From contig CALDSD010000091.1 of the NCBI GenBank assembly GCA_937911325.1, forward strand, positions 1 through 64,000: DNA of 64,000 nt, written 5' to 3'. Below, piece after piece: positions 1-8,713 of this stretch (the first letter of the stretch is position 1; every line of letters begins with the position of its first letter). The notes under the pieces were generated by a model that saw only the letters and a program-made list of their open reading frames with translations, did not search any database and had not been told where the DNA came from. Made by a program: the position numbers and the translations under genes. This DNA is from an uncultured Neomegalonema sp. (GTDB lineage Bacteria > Pseudomonadota > Alphaproteobacteria > Rhodobacterales > Rhodobacteraceae).

Positions 1-3
1 GCA

Positions 4-774
4 ATGGATTGGACAGATCGCAGCCAGCTTCTCGACAAGTTTCGCCCCGGAGACGTCCTGGTTGCGGCGTCGCTGCTGACGCGGTTGCCGGTGAAGGTGG
101 ACCATGCGGCCGCGGGCGCGCGCGGCGCGCAGGCGTCCTGGGCGTATCCTCTGATCGGCGCCGGCCTTGGCCTTGCCGCCGGACTGGTCTTCGCGGCCCT
201 GTCCGGCATTGGCGTCGCCGCTGGGGTCGCCGCAGGGGCTGCGATCGCGATATCGCTCCTCCTGACTGGCGCATTGCACGAAGACGGGCTCGCAGACACG
301 GCGGACGGTTTCGGCGCTGGCGTTGAGAAGACGCGAACGCTCGAGATCATGCGCGACAGCCGGATCGGCGCCTTCGGCGCGTCGGCGCTTGTTGTCATTC
401 TCCTTGCGCGTTGGAGCGCCGTTGCGAGCTTCAGCCCATGGGAAGCAATTGCCGCCCTTGTCGCAGCCGGCGCGCTGTCGCGTGCGGCGATGGTGGCGTT
501 GATGTGGTCGCTGCCGCCGGCGAGACCGGACGGGCTCGGCGCCGGGGCGGGCGAGGTTTCGACATCCGTGCTGCTCGTCGCGCTCGCAATCGCGTTGCTG
601 GCGACGCTGCCGACCGGATGGAGCATCTTACTGGCGCCTCTCGCCGCCGCCGCCGCCGTGATCCTGGTGGCGCGGCTGGCCGACTCCAAGATCGGAGGGC
701 ACACCGGCGATGTCATGGGCGCGGGTCAACAAGCCGCCGAGGTCGCCGTGCTTGCGGTGCTAACCATCGCTTAA
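4..774 (+). CDS. cobS: Adenosylcobinamide-GDP ribazoletransferase (cobalamin synthase)
   Basis: CobS is an integral membrane enzyme that joins adenosylcobinamide-GDP to alpha-ribazole in the last steps of the lower-ligand branch of cobalamin synthesis. The 256-residue product has the family length. Visible motifs are HEDGLADTADGFGAG near residue 92 and GHTGDVMGAGQQAAE near residue 230, the acidic metal and substrate-binding signatures of CobS, with Ala/Leu-rich membrane helices between them. The ATG lies three bases from the window edge, so its ribosome binding site and any upstream cob genes cannot be seen. It converges on carD. A start further upstream is possible but the N-terminal length looks normal. 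Confidence 0.93.
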   Translation: MDWTDRSQLLDKFRPGDVLVAASLLTRLPVKVDHAAAGARGAQASWAYPLIGAGLGLAAGLVFAALSGIGVAAGVAAGAAIAISLLLTGALHEDGLADTADGFGAGVEKTRTLEIMRDSRIGAFGASALVVILLARWSAVASFSPWEAIAALVAAGALSRAAMVALMWSLPPARPDGLGAGAGEVSTSVLLVALAIALLATLPTGWSILLAPLAAAAAVILVARLADSKIGGHTGDVMGAGQQAAEVAVLAVLTIA

Positions 775-790
775 CCCCCGCAGGGAACGC

Positions 791-818
791 AAAAAACCCG
801 CGCCGGACAGCGCGGGTT
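791..818 (-). terminator. Intrinsic terminator of carD
   Basis: A 9-bp GC-rich stem (795-803 with 810-818) and six-base loop is followed, reading on the minus strand, by six Ts (complement of 791-796). It sits 28 bases past the carD stop and 17 bases past the convergent cobS stop, so it probably ends carD transcription and may also serve cobS in the other direction, where the T tract is missing. Confidence 0.8.
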
Positions 819-845
819 GGAGGTGTTTGCGAGGGATGTCGCTTC

Positions 846-1367
846 TTAAGCGGCGCGTTTAACCAGGACCTTCTCAACGCGTTTCGCAGCAGCGTCTTCG
901 TCGATTTTTTCAACAGCCGCCAGCTCGCGCGTGAGACGTTCGAAAGCCGCTTCAAACAGCTGGCGTTCGGAATAGGACTGCTCTGGCTGATCCTCGGCGC
1001 GGAACAGGTCCCGGACGACCTCCGCAATCGAGATCAGATCGCCGGAATTGATCTTCTGCTCATATTCCATGGCGCGACGCGACCACATCGCGCGCTTCAC
1101 GCGCGCACGGCCCTTCAACGTGTCCATGGCCTTGCCGACGATGTCCGGCGAGGACAGGCTGCGCATACCCGTGCTGGTGATCTTGGTCGTCGGAACCCGC
1201 AGGGTCATCTTGTCCTTTTCAAAGGAGATGACGAACATCTCGAGTTTTACCCCGGCGATCTCGCGCTCTTCGATCGACACGATCTGGCCGACGCCGTGAG
1301 CCGGATAAACGACGAAATCATCGGCTCTGAACTCTGCGCGCTTAGGGGTCTTAGTCTTTTTCTTCAT
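846..1367 (-). CDS. carD: CarD/CdnL family transcription regulator
   Basis: Members of this family bind the RNA polymerase beta subunit and stabilise open complexes, notably at rRNA promoters. The 173-residue product has the N-terminal RNAP-interacting Tudor-like domain (DFVVYPAHGVGQIVSIEE near residue 18) and the C-terminal helical DNA-binding domain with the WSRRAMEYEQKINSGD stretch. The ATG at 1367 is chosen because it gives the usual family N-terminus (Lys-rich, then the Tudor-like domain) and has AAGGA about 14 bases upstream; the frame stays open 27 codons further without family similarity. It is a single gene with its own terminator and a second terminator-like hairpin about 80 bases upstream. 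Confidence 0.9.
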   Translation of the reverse strand: MKKKTKTPKRAEFRADDFVVYPAHGVGQIVSIEEREIAGVKLEMFVISFEKDKMTLRVPTTKITSTGMRSLSSPDIVGKAMDTLKGRARVKRAMWSRRAMEYEQKINSGDLISIAEVVRDLFRAEDQPEQSYSERQLFEAAFERLTRELAAVEKIDEDAAAKRVEKVLVKRAA

Positions 1368-1446
1368 CTGCGGATCATCCGTTCCTTCATTTTCCCCGAT
1401 GCGGATCTGGTTTCGAGACGTCTTTCGGCGGCCGGCGAGAGCGGTC

Positions 1447-1617
1447 AAAAAAAACCGCCGCGCGACTTGCGCGCGGACGTTGACCGCAATTCATCGGCTC
1501 CGTGAAGACGTCCGGAGTGTTCTCCCCGATCTACAGTCCGACAGGCGACGACACCTGAATTCTGGCAACCGCTTAGCTGTCGGCAATAAGGGGGCCCTCC
1601 GGCCCAGTTCCCGCGTG
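1447..1617 (-). ncRNA. Possible small RNA or long fdxA 3' UTR ending in an intrinsic terminator
   Basis: The 419 bases between carD and fdxA hold no supported gene. On the minus strand they end in a clear terminator: stem 1458-1464 with 1470-1476, then eight Ts (complement of 1447-1454). Upstream of it the strand can form further helices: 1498-1502 with 1513-1517, 1538-1544 with 1577-1583 (seven perfect pairs) and 1592-1596 with 1601-1605. A TATATC box (complement of 1624-1629) could be a -10 element giving a transcript of about 170 nt. The alternative is a long 3' UTR of fdxA, whose stop lies 310 bases before the terminator. I could not match it to a known RNA family. Confidence 0.35.
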
Positions 1618-1786
1618 TAACGAAGATATAACAGATTCTGTGACGTATTTCCACCACTACGCGCAAATGACGCTGTTTTCAGCGAATCTGCCCGCTCGCG
1701 AAGCGCTTCAGCCCGGTATGCGAAAAGATTGGGCGACGAAATGCGTCTGCGGATCCCAAGTCGGCCGGACGGCCCGAACGGCGGTC

Positions 1787-2125
1787 TCAGTCGCCTTTGC
1801 CCGGCTCCTCGGAAAAGAACTGCTCGAATTTGCCCGGCGTGCCGTCATATTCCTCAGCCTCCGGCAACGGGTCGCGTTTCGTCGTGATGACAGGCCAGCT
1901 TTCCGAGTACTTGCGGTTCACATCGAGCCATTTTTCGAGGCCAGGCTCGGTATCCGGGCGGATTGCGTCAGCTGGACATTCCGGCTCGCAGACCCCGCAA
2001 TCGATGCACTCGTCGGGGTGGATGACGAGCATGTTCTCGCCCTCGTAGAAGCAGTCGACAGGACAGACCTCAACGCAGTCCGTATACTTGCAGCGCACGC
2101 AGTTGTCGGTGACGACGTAGGTCAT
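1787..2125 (-). CDS. fdxA: 7Fe ferredoxin FdxA
   Basis: This is a soluble electron carrier with one [3Fe-4S] and one [4Fe-4S] cluster. The 112-residue product starts [22 protein letters not shown] and has a second cluster motif [12 protein letters not shown] near residue 40, the spacing typical of the Azotobacter-type FdI/FdxA family, plus the usual C-terminal extension after the clusters. The ATG has GAGAGA seven bases upstream. It is transcribed separately from the S4/helicase pair upstream. The electron-transfer partner cannot be told from context. Confidence 0.93.
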   Translation of the reverse strand: MTYVVTDNCVRCKYTDCVEVCPVDCFYEGENMLVIHPDECIDCGVCEPECPADAIRPDTEPGLEKWLDVNRKYSESWPVITTKRDPLPEAEEYDGTPGKFEQFFSEEPGKGD

Positions 2126-2203
2126 GGGGTCAGTCTCTCGGAGTTTGCATGTTTGAAAAATGCAGGTTCTTCGCGGAGTTTGTAGGGATCTCTCTCTGGC
2201 GCA

Positions 2204-2515
2204 TCAAGCACGGTGCGGCCGAGAGGCGCGGTCTGACGGCGAAGTGTTGGTCAATTCTATGTAAAGTCCCTGAGCTTCGCTCGCTGGGCCTCTACGACTG
2301 CTCAGAGCCGTCACTTCTATGACGCGTACGCGACCGTTCAGAGCGAAAGTGAGCACATCCCCGACCTTGAGCCCGTAAGCCGCCTTGTTCGTTCTTTCTG
2401 AGTTCACGCGGATGGCGCCTCGGGCCACCGTCTGCGCGGCCAGGCTGCGCGTCTTGTAGAAGCGAGCGTGCCAGAGCCATTTGTCCAGTCGTATCCGCGC
2501 GGCGACTTCGCTCAC
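2204..2515 (-). CDS. S4-domain RNA-binding protein, Hsp15-like
   Basis: The 103-residue protein is a single S4 RNA-binding domain: RLDKWLWHARFYKTRSLAAQ at residues 8-27, then the RGAIRVN strand and a basic tail. This matches the Hsp15/HslR family, which in E. coli binds free 50S subunits carrying stalled peptidyl-tRNA. The GTG start overlaps the helicase stop in a GTGA arrangement, so translation is probably coupled. The pairing with a Suv3-like helicase suggests a joint RNA role, which is inference. Confidence 0.85.
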   Translation of the reverse strand: MSEVAARIRLDKWLWHARFYKTRSLAAQTVARGAIRVNSERTNKAAYGLKVGDVLTFALNGRVRVIEVTALSSRRGPASEAQGLYIELTNTSPSDRASRPHRA

Positions 2516-5500
2516 GATTTCTCTTTAAGCTGTTGAAGCACCGCGAAAGGCGAGTCGGGGTCGGCGCGCTTTTCGCGCTTGGGCGCTGCGGAAAACTCGC
2601 GCGGTTTTTGGCCTGCGCCGCCTTTGCCTGGCCCGCCTTTGCCCGGCTTTCCCTTTCCGGATGGTTTGCCGCCGCGCCTGTCGCCTTGGGGGCGACCTTT
2701 GCCGTGCTTGTGACGGCCGCCGTTTTGGTCTTCGCCAGCCGCACGCCCCCGCGCGCCTTGACGTTCATCGCGGGTTTCGCCTTTGGCGCGGCGCCCGCGC
2801 GCGGTGAGCCGGAACGTATAGTACGTCTCGACCTCAAGCGCCTGCGCCGCTTCAGTGGTTTCGGCGGCATCCGCAGCTGCGGGCGGCTGGGCTTTTTCCT
2901 CTCCGGCTTCGTGCGCGCCGGCTTCATGTGTGCCGGCCTCGTGCGTGCCTGGCTCGTGCGTGCCTGGCTCGTATGGGTTGGCGTCTGGCACATGCGCAGG
3001 GGCCGGCGCCGGCTCTGGCGAGGGGTCGATGGTTCTCTCGCTTTCGCTTGAGCCGCCTTGTCCTGGCTCGGCGGGGGATGTCTCGGGCTCGGGATCCGGT
3101 TTGGGCGCTGACGGATCGCCTCCTTCGGTCGCCGCTTCGGCTGACACGGGCGTTTCAACGTCCGGATCCTGGTCGGCCGTCTCGGCCTCTGGCTTCGATG
3201 GTTCGCGAGGCGGCTTGGCCGCTTTCGGCCGCTCTCCTTTTTCGGCGCTGAAGCCAAGACCTTCCATCAACTCGGAAAACTGCTCAAGCGTTGCGCCTGT
3301 GATCGACAGCATGTCCGGCGTCGCCTCGAAGCCGCCGCGCACGTCCATTGGGCGGATCATATCGGCCAGACGCTCCAGCATGTCGATGCGTACGGCTCTG
3401 GGGCCACAGTTGCGATACCCGGCCATGGCATCATATCCGTCAGGCGCCTCCGCATCCGTTGGGATCGTCACATGCCCTGGCGGCGGTGGGCTTGGGATGA
3501 TGTCGAGCTTTCCGCGCAACCCCCAAAGCAGCAGGCGAAACCGCGTCGGCGCGGGTTTGAGCAAAAGCGGCATGAAGATCGAGTACTGCCCAAACCGAAC
3601 GCCATTCTTGCGCAGCAAACCTCGCGCGTCCTGGTCGAGCGCTTTGATGTCGCCGGCGATATGCTGGCGCGGGATGACGCCAAAGTTTTCAACCAATTGA
3701 AACGCGACGCCGCGTGCGAGACCGGTCACCGCTTCATCGTTCTTCAGCTTCAACAGCGGCTCGAACGCTGACTTGATTTTGCTGTCGATCCAGAATTGGA
3801 GCCGGCGTGCGATCTTCTCTTGAAGCGGCGCGTCCAGCATTTCGTCCGCGAAGGCGAGCGCTTTGGGGCTGAGCGGGTCGTCTGACGGCTCCAGACGGCC
3901 AACGGCCGCATCGCCCCACATCAATCCGCCCTGTTCGGTGACGTCGATTTCGGTGTCGGGGGACGTGTAGAATTTCTCGACCCGGCGACTGAGTTCCGAC
4001 TGCAGCGCTTGCGCGCTGGCGGTCTGCAGGGTTCTGACCTCTGCGCCGGCGGCGTTGGGATCTGGCTGAAAGCGGAAGCCTTCCAACCGGCCAACGAACT
4101 CCCCCTCGACGCTGACTGATCCTGTATCGTCGATCTCGGCCACCAGGCTCTCCTTCTGCTTCAGGCGACGCATCAGCACGCTGGTGCGTCGGTCCACGAA
4201 GCGTTGCGTCAGGCGCGCATGCAGCGCGTCCGAAACTCTATCTTCAATCTCGCGGGTCCGATCGCGCCAATAGCCCGGATCGTCAACCCAATTGCTGCGG
4301 TTCGCCACATAAGTCCACGTGCGTATATACGCCAACCGCTTCGACAGCGCATCAATGTCGCCGTCTTCTCGATCCAACCGCTGACACTGCGTCGTCATCC
4401 ACTCGTTCGGGATAACGCCGTCGCCGCCTGCGATGAAGCGATAAAGCTGGTTCAACAGGGCGGCATGTTCGCTTGCGAGGGTCTTGCGGAAGTCTGGAAC
4501 CTGGCAAACGTCCCAGAGCAGCCGCACGCCGGCGCGCCCGGTCGCCATCGCCCCGATGTCGGGATCGCGCGCGAGATGACGCAGCACGATGACGTCGTCC
4601 GCGTCGCGAGCGCGGGTGAGGTCGCCATGCGGCGCTTCGCGCTCGAGCGAGCGCATCAAGCTGTCGGCTGAGGCGAACTCAAGCCGAGCATTGCGCCATT
4701 GCAGTTTCGTCACCGGGTCGAACCGGTGGTTTTCGATCGCGTAGGCGACGTCCTCATCCAAGGGCGGCGCCTCGCCCGTGACGCCGAACGTGCCGTCATT
4801 GGTGTGACGTCCCGCGCGCCCGGCGATCTGCGCCAGCTCGTTGGGGCGCAAGTCTCGCATCCGGCGGCCGTCAAACTTGCGCAAGCCGGCGAAGGCGACG
4901 TGGCGCACGTCGAGATTGAGGCCCATGCCGATCGCATCGGTTGCGACGAGATAGTCGACATCGCCGTCCTGGTAGAGCGCCACCTGCGCGTTTCGGGTCC
5001 GCGGGCTCAGCGCTCCCATGACCACAGCAGCGCCGCCCTTCTGGCGCCGCAACAGCTCGGCGATGGCGTAGACGTTGTCGACCGAGAACGCGACGATCGC
5101 CGACCGCTCCGGCAGGCGCGCGATCTTCTTCGAGCCGGAATGGACCAGCGTCGACATGCGGTCGCGTGACATGAACCGCGCGCCCGGGACCAGCGCTTCG
5201 ATCCGATCCCACATCGTCCGCGAGCCCAGGAACAGCGTCTCCTTGGCGCCGCGCGCGTGGAGCAGACGATGGGTGAACACATGTCCACGCTCCGGGTCGG
5301 CGCAGAGTTGTATCTCGTCGACGGCCAGAAAGTCGGCGCCCCAGTCGAGCGGCATGGATTCAACGGTGCAGATGTAGAACCGGGCCTGGGGCGGAGTGAT
5401 CTTCTCTTCGCCCGTGATCAGCGCGACTTCGCGCGGGCCACGCAGGGCGACAATGCGGTCGTACACTTCGCGCGCGAGAAGACGCAGCGGAAAACCGATC

Positions 5501-5664
5501 ACGCCCGTCTGATGCGCGAGCATGCGTTCGATGGCGTAGTGCGTTTTACCCGTGTTGGTTGGGCCGAGCACAGCGACGACGTTGTCGTTCTTTGCAGGCG
5601 TGTCCGGGATCACGCCGCCGAGCGTGGCGCGATCTGCGGCGCCGGGATCGTGGCGGGCTGGCAT
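2512..5664 (-). CDS. Suv3-like DExH helicase with long basic, low-complexity tail
   Basis: The protein (about 1050 residues) is a superfamily 2 helicase resembling mitochondrial SUV3. Visible are the P-loop GPTNTGKTH near residue 33, the DEIQ Walker B box near residue 115 and motif VI-like QIAGRAGRH near residue 280. A helicase-associated middle region follows, then from about residue 780 an unstructured tail rich in Pro/Glu/Ala that ends Lys/Gly/Arg-rich, likely to bind RNA. The ATG at 5664 is preferred because GGAG lies seven bases upstream; an upstream ATG at 5730 has its GAGGA directly abutting. It is coupled to the S4 gene by a 4-base overlap. RNA rather than DNA as substrate is inferred from SUV3. 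Confidence 0.85.
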   Translation of the reverse strand: MPARHDPGAADRATLGGVIPDTPAKNDNVVAVLGPTNTGKTHYAIERMLAHQTGVIGFPLRLLAREVYDRIVALRGPREVALITGEEKITPPQARFYICTVESMPLDWGADFLAVDEIQLCADPERGHVFTHRLLHARGAKETLFLGSRTMWDRIEALVPGARFMSRDRMSTLVHSGSKKIARLPERSAIVAFSVDNVYAIAELLRRQKGGAAVVMGALSPRTRNAQVALYQDGDVDYLVATDAIGMGLNLDVRHVAFAGLRKFDGRRMRDLRPNELAQIAGRAGRHTNDGTFGVTGEAPPLDEDVAYAIENHRFDPVTKLQWRNARLEFASADSLMRSLEREAPHGDLTRARDADDVIVLRHLARDPDIGAMATGRAGVRLLWDVCQVPDFRKTLASEHAALLNQLYRFIAGGDGVIPNEWMTTQCQRLDREDGDIDALSKRLAYIRTWTYVANRSNWVDDPGYWRDRTREIEDRVSDALHARLTQRFVDRRTSVLMRRLKQKESLVAEIDDTGSVSVEGEFVGRLEGFRFQPDPNAAGAEVRTLQTASAQALQSELSRRVEKFYTSPDTEIDVTEQGGLMWGDAAVGRLEPSDDPLSPKALAFADEMLDAPLQEKIARRLQFWIDSKIKSAFEPLLKLKNDEAVTGLARGVAFQLVENFGVIPRQHIAGDIKALDQDARGLLRKNGVRFGQYSIFMPLLLKPAPTRFRLLLWGLRGKLDIIPSPPPPGHVTIPTDAEAPDGYDAMAGYRNCGPRAVRIDMLERLADMIRPMDVRGGFEATPDMLSITGATLEQFSELMEGLGFSAEKGERPKAAKPPREPSKPEAETADQDPDVETPVSAEAATEGGDPSAPKPDPEPETSPAEPGQGGSSESERTIDPSPEPAPAPAHVPDANPYEPGTHEPGTHEAGTHEAGAHEAGEEKAQPPAAADAAETTEAAQALEVETYYTFRLTARGRRAKGETRDERQGARGRAAGEDQNGGRHKHGKGRPQGDRRGGKPSGKGKPGKGGPGKGGAGQKPREFSAAPKREKRADPDSPFAVLQQLKEKS
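2903..2977 (-). repeat. Five tandem 15-bp units inside the helicase gene
   Basis: Five consecutive 15-base units, in frame, encode variants of the pentapeptides PGTHE, AGTHE and AGAHE in the disordered tail of the helicase. Units 3-5 are nearly identical, which suggests recent expansion by slippage. Being a multiple of three, copy changes would keep the frame. Confidence 0.85.
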
Positions 5665-5781
5665 GGACGCTCCAGACGGGTTTGGCGGAGCGCGTACGCT
5701 CAGGCCTCTGTTCACGCGCAACTTGCGCATTCCTCAGCGGCTTTCAAGCCGTGCACTCAAATCTTCTGACGTGTGGCGGCG

Positions 5782-6429
5782 CTAGGCGTCTCTGCCGTCG
5801 GCGGTGGGCGCAAGTCTCTCTATTGCTTCCCGCGGCCCTTCGAGATGGGGGTGCAGCTCGAGCGCGTCGCGGAACGCAGCGATTGCGTTTTCCTGGTCGC
5901 CGAGCCGTTCAAGAATCGTCCCCAGACCGGTGAGCGCGCCGAAATGCCGAGGCTCGAGCGCGAGCGGTTCGGCGATGTCCGCCAGAGATGCGCCAAGATC
6001 GCCCTTTAGGAAATGCGCCGTTGCTCTCGCGTTCCAACCCTCTGCAAAGTCGGGCGCCAGGCGGACAAGATCCGTGAAGTGCTTTATCGCCTTGTCGGTT
6101 TCTTCGCGCGTCATCGCCTCGCGGCCGCGCTTGAGCAGCAGGTCCATGCTGTCCGACCCTGAGCGCGACCAGCTCTTCTCAATATCCTGTTCGGCTTTCC
6201 GCCAGATCGCTTCGTCTGTCGACTTCAGGCCGTCGAATGCGTCGGCCAGAATTTGTTCTTGAGATCTTTCGACCGTCGTTTCGGCTTCGGCGGCCGGCGT
6301 CGGTTCCGACTGGGCTGTCGCGAGGGGCGCGCTCATGGCGACCGACAGGCTCAGCAACGCGCCGAGCACCGGCGTCTGGCGCGACGCCGTCAGCGCTCTG
6401 CGGCCGACAGATCTCAAACTCGCCGTCAT
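5782..6429 (-). CDS. Secreted tetratricopeptide-repeat protein
   Basis: The 215-residue product has a signal peptide (basic start, hydrophobic VLGALLSLSVAMSAPLATAQS, probable cleavage after ATA or AQS near residue 39). TPR-like helical repeats follow: AIKHFTDLVRLAPDFAEGWN, then repeats around ADIAEPLALEPRHFGAL and AIAAFRDALELHPHLEG. TPR proteins act as protein-interaction scaffolds; the partner is unknown. The ATG has GGGAG ten bases upstream. It lies between the helicase and a divergent SCP2 gene and shows no operon partner. Confidence 0.85.
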   Translation of the reverse strand: MTASLRSVGRRALTASRQTPVLGALLSLSVAMSAPLATAQSEPTPAAEAETTVERSQEQILADAFDGLKSTDEAIWRKAEQDIEKSWSRSGSDSMDLLLKRGREAMTREETDKAIKHFTDLVRLAPDFAEGWNARATAHFLKGDLGASLADIAEPLALEPRHFGALTGLGTILERLGDQENAIAAFRDALELHPHLEGPREAIERLAPTADGRDA

Positions 6430-6581
6430 GGTTAAAAAACTCCCATTCAGACGTTACGTAACCCGAGCATCCCACGCTCGAACCTGCTAATCAATGTAAA
6501 GCGCCGAAGAGGTGTGACGAGAAGATGACCTTCTTCGGAACGACAACAAAAGATTGAACAGGATGTTGGGGAGTGCTCGGC

Positions 6582-6884
6582 ATGAGCGATGTGATTGAAA
6601 AAGCCATCTCGGCGCTGACCGAAAAGTTCTCTGGCGGCGACTTCGACTCGACAGTCAAGTTCGCGATCGAGGATGAAGGCGACATCTTCGTTGACGGTGG
6701 ACAAACCCCACCCGCTGTTTCGGCAGGCGGCGGCGACGCGGATGTCACGATCACCGCGGCCCTCGACGTTTTCGAAGAGATGATGGCCGGCGACCTCGAT
6801 CCGACCAGCGCCTTCATGACCGGTCGTTTGAAGATCGACGGCGACATGGGTGTTGCGATGAAACTCGCGCAGACGCTCGCCTGA
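6582..6884 (+). CDS. SCP2 sterol-binding domain protein
   Basis: The product of about 100 residues matches the bacterial SCP2 fold: the MSDVIEKAISALTEKF helix, the strand FAIEDEGDIFVDG, and the C-terminal DPTSAFMTGRLKIDGDMGVAMKLA, which is the most conserved part of the family. Such proteins bind lipids or fatty acyl groups in the cytoplasm. ATG 6582 is chosen over GTG 6573 because GGGGAG lies eight bases before it. The alpha/beta hydrolase gene starts three bases after its stop, so the two form an operon and may share a lipid-related role. Confidence 0.88.
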   Translation: MSDVIEKAISALTEKFSGGDFDSTVKFAIEDEGDIFVDGGQTPPAVSAGGGDADVTITAALDVFEEMMAGDLDPTSAFMTGRLKIDGDMGVAMKLAQTLA

Positions 6885-6886
6885 CC

Positions 6887-7840
6887 ATGAGCGACGGGGC
6901 GCCTCTGCTCAGTACGGACTCGTCGCGCCCTCCGCCGGGAGGCGCCGCGGTCCTGTTGACGACGGATGACGACGTCAGACTGCGCGCGGCGTACTGGCCG
7001 GGCGAGGGACGCGGAACGGTCGTGCTGTTTCAGGGCCGCACCGAGTTCATCGAGAAGTACTATGAGACCGTTGGGCGTTTCTTGGGGCTCGGCTTCGCGG
7101 TTGGAACCCTGGATTGGCGCGGGCAAGGTCTTTCGGCCAGGCTGCTGGATGATCGCCGCAAAGGGTATGTGCCCAATTTCAGCGCTTACCAGCGAGATGC
7201 GGACGCGTTGATCGAGTACCTTGAAAGCATTCACGCGCCGAAACCCTGGGTTCTGGTCGGGCATTCGATGGGTGGCGCCATCTCCGCGCGGCTTCTCATG
7301 CGTCGTGGCGAGTTGTTCACCGCGAGCATTCTCTCCGCGCCAATGCTCGGACTGTTCGGGTCGCGCGTGTTTAACGGGCTGGCGAGCGTGCTTTCACGCC
7401 TGCGCCGATCGAGCTCGTATGCGACCGGTTGCGATCGACGTACGGCCGCCGATATCGGGTTTACCGGGAACTTCTTGACCACGGACATGCGCCGGTTCGA
7501 AACCTACGCGTCGATGGTCAAACGACATGATCAGCTTGCGCTTGGCGGGCCCAGTTGGGGCTGGTTGCGGGCCGCATATCGGGAGATGCGCGCCATAAGA
7601 CCGACCAAGACGCCGATGCTGATCGCGATCGGCGAGGAAGACCGGGTCGTGTCTGCGGACAGCTGCCGCGCCTATCTGGGCGATGCCGAGAACCGCGTGT
7701 TCCTGCCGCTGTCAGATGCGCGGCACGAACCATTCCTCGAAGTGGATAGCATCCAGGCGCCGCTCTGGGATGGTATCGGCGACTTTCTCGCGGCGCACGC
7801 GCCGGACCATCAAGCGTCCGAGAGCAAAGCGAGCGCCTGA
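6887..7840 (+). CDS. Alpha/beta hydrolase, lysophospholipase/monoacylglycerol-lipase type
   Basis: The 317-residue protein has the nucleophile elbow GHSMGG near residue 124, the upstream strand GTLDWRGQGLS typical of PldB-like lysophospholipases, an acidic residue in IGEEDRVVS and a histidine in DARHEPFLE that complete a Ser-Asp-His triad. No signal peptide is seen, so a cytoplasmic or membrane-associated lipase is likely. It follows the SCP2 gene closely and its 3' end overlaps the convergent hisN-type gene by 31 bases. Substrate is not known. Confidence 0.88.
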   Translation: MSDGAPLLSTDSSRPPPGGAAVLLTTDDDVRLRAAYWPGEGRGTVVLFQGRTEFIEKYYETVGRFLGLGFAVGTLDWRGQGLSARLLDDRRKGYVPNFSAYQRDADALIEYLESIHAPKPWVLVGHSMGGAISARLLMRRGELFTASILSAPMLGLFGSRVFNGLASVLSRLRRSSSYATGCDRRTAADIGFTGNFLTTDMRRFETYASMVKRHDQLALGGPSWGWLRAAYREMRAIRPTKTPMLIAIGEEDRVVSADSCRAYLGDAENRVFLPLSDARHEPFLEVDSIQAPLWDGIGDFLAAHAPDHQASESKASA

Positions 7841-8628
7841 GCATGCAGCTCGCGGTCGCCGGCGGCGACGATACGGCCGCCGTGATGCGCAGGACCACCG
7901 CGCCAGTCGGTCGCCACCCCGCCAGCGGCTTCGACAAGCGCTATCGGCGCTTGCACGTCGTAGGCGGCGAGGCCGGCTTCGACCACCAGATCCGCTTGCC
8001 CGGCGGCGACCATCGCATATCCGTAACAGTCTGCGCCATATCGCGCGAGGCGGACCGAAGCCTCGACCTTGTCATAGGCCGCGCGCTCTGATCCGGCGTT
8101 GAAAAGCGCTGGCGACGTCGTAAACAGCGTCGCAGTCTCGAGACGATTGCAGGCGCGTGTTTTGAGAGGACGTGCGCCAAACCGATCGTACAACATCGCC
8201 AAAGGGGCCGACGTATCAGGCACTCCGACGAAGCGCTCGCCAATATGCGGTTGGTCAATCAACCCGAGACGCGGCCGGTCTCCATCGAAAAGCGCGATCA
8301 ATACGCCCCAAAGCGGTATGCCTGACATGAAGGCGCGCGTGCCGTCGATTGGATCGAGCACCCAGGTCAGGCCGTTCTTGCTCTCGATCGGAGGAAACTC
8401 CTCCCCGAGCACGCCGTCGTCTGGGCGTTGAGCCGCAATGATCTCACGGATCGCCGTCTCCGCAGCGCGGTCGCCGGCCGTCACGGGATCAAATCCGTCC
8501 GATGACTTGTTTTCGAGGCTTAGTTCGCCGCCGCGAAAGTATGGAAGCACAGCGCGCCGCGCTGCATCCGCCATTTCATGGGCCAACCGTTCGAAGGCCG
8601 GCGCTGTCGCAGGTGTAAATGCGTCCAT
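7810..8628 (-). CDS. hisN: Inositol-monophosphatase-family histidinol phosphatase
   Basis: The product (272 residues) belongs to the Mg-dependent inositol monophosphatase superfamily. It has the metal-binding motifs LGEEF, LDPIDGTRAFMSG (near residue 85) and the C-terminal EAGLAAYDVQAPIALVEAAGG. The ENKSSDGFDPVTAGDRAAE stretch and overall layout match the HisN subgroup, which dephosphorylates L-histidinol phosphate in histidine synthesis. No his genes are adjacent, so the substrate rests on family resemblance. The ATG at 8628 is preferred to in-frame starts 3 and 8 codons upstream because AGAGA lies nine bases before it. Convergent overlap with the hydrolase gene. Confidence 0.8.
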   Translation of the reverse strand: MDAFTPATAPAFERLAHEMADAARRAVLPYFRGGELSLENKSSDGFDPVTAGDRAAETAIREIIAAQRPDDGVLGEEFPPIESKNGLTWVLDPIDGTRAFMSGIPLWGVLIALFDGDRPRLGLIDQPHIGERFVGVPDTSAPLAMLYDRFGARPLKTRACNRLETATLFTTSPALFNAGSERAAYDKVEASVRLARYGADCYGYAMVAAGQADLVVEAGLAAYDVQAPIALVEAAGGVATDWRGGPAHHGGRIVAAGDRELHAQALALLSDA

Positions 8629-8713
8629 AACCAGCATTCTCTGTTGATGCACGTGTTCCGCGCAGCTTTCTTAACGCCAGTCAGGTCCGTACGCCACCCG
8701 TCGACGGCGTTGC

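Noticed and set aside
1447-1617. 6S RNA
   Set aside because: Length would fit, but the 5' and 3' ends do not form the closing stem, and no zapA or ygfA neighbour is present.
2903-2977. CRISPR-like array
   Set aside because: The units are contiguous without spacers and in frame in a coding region.
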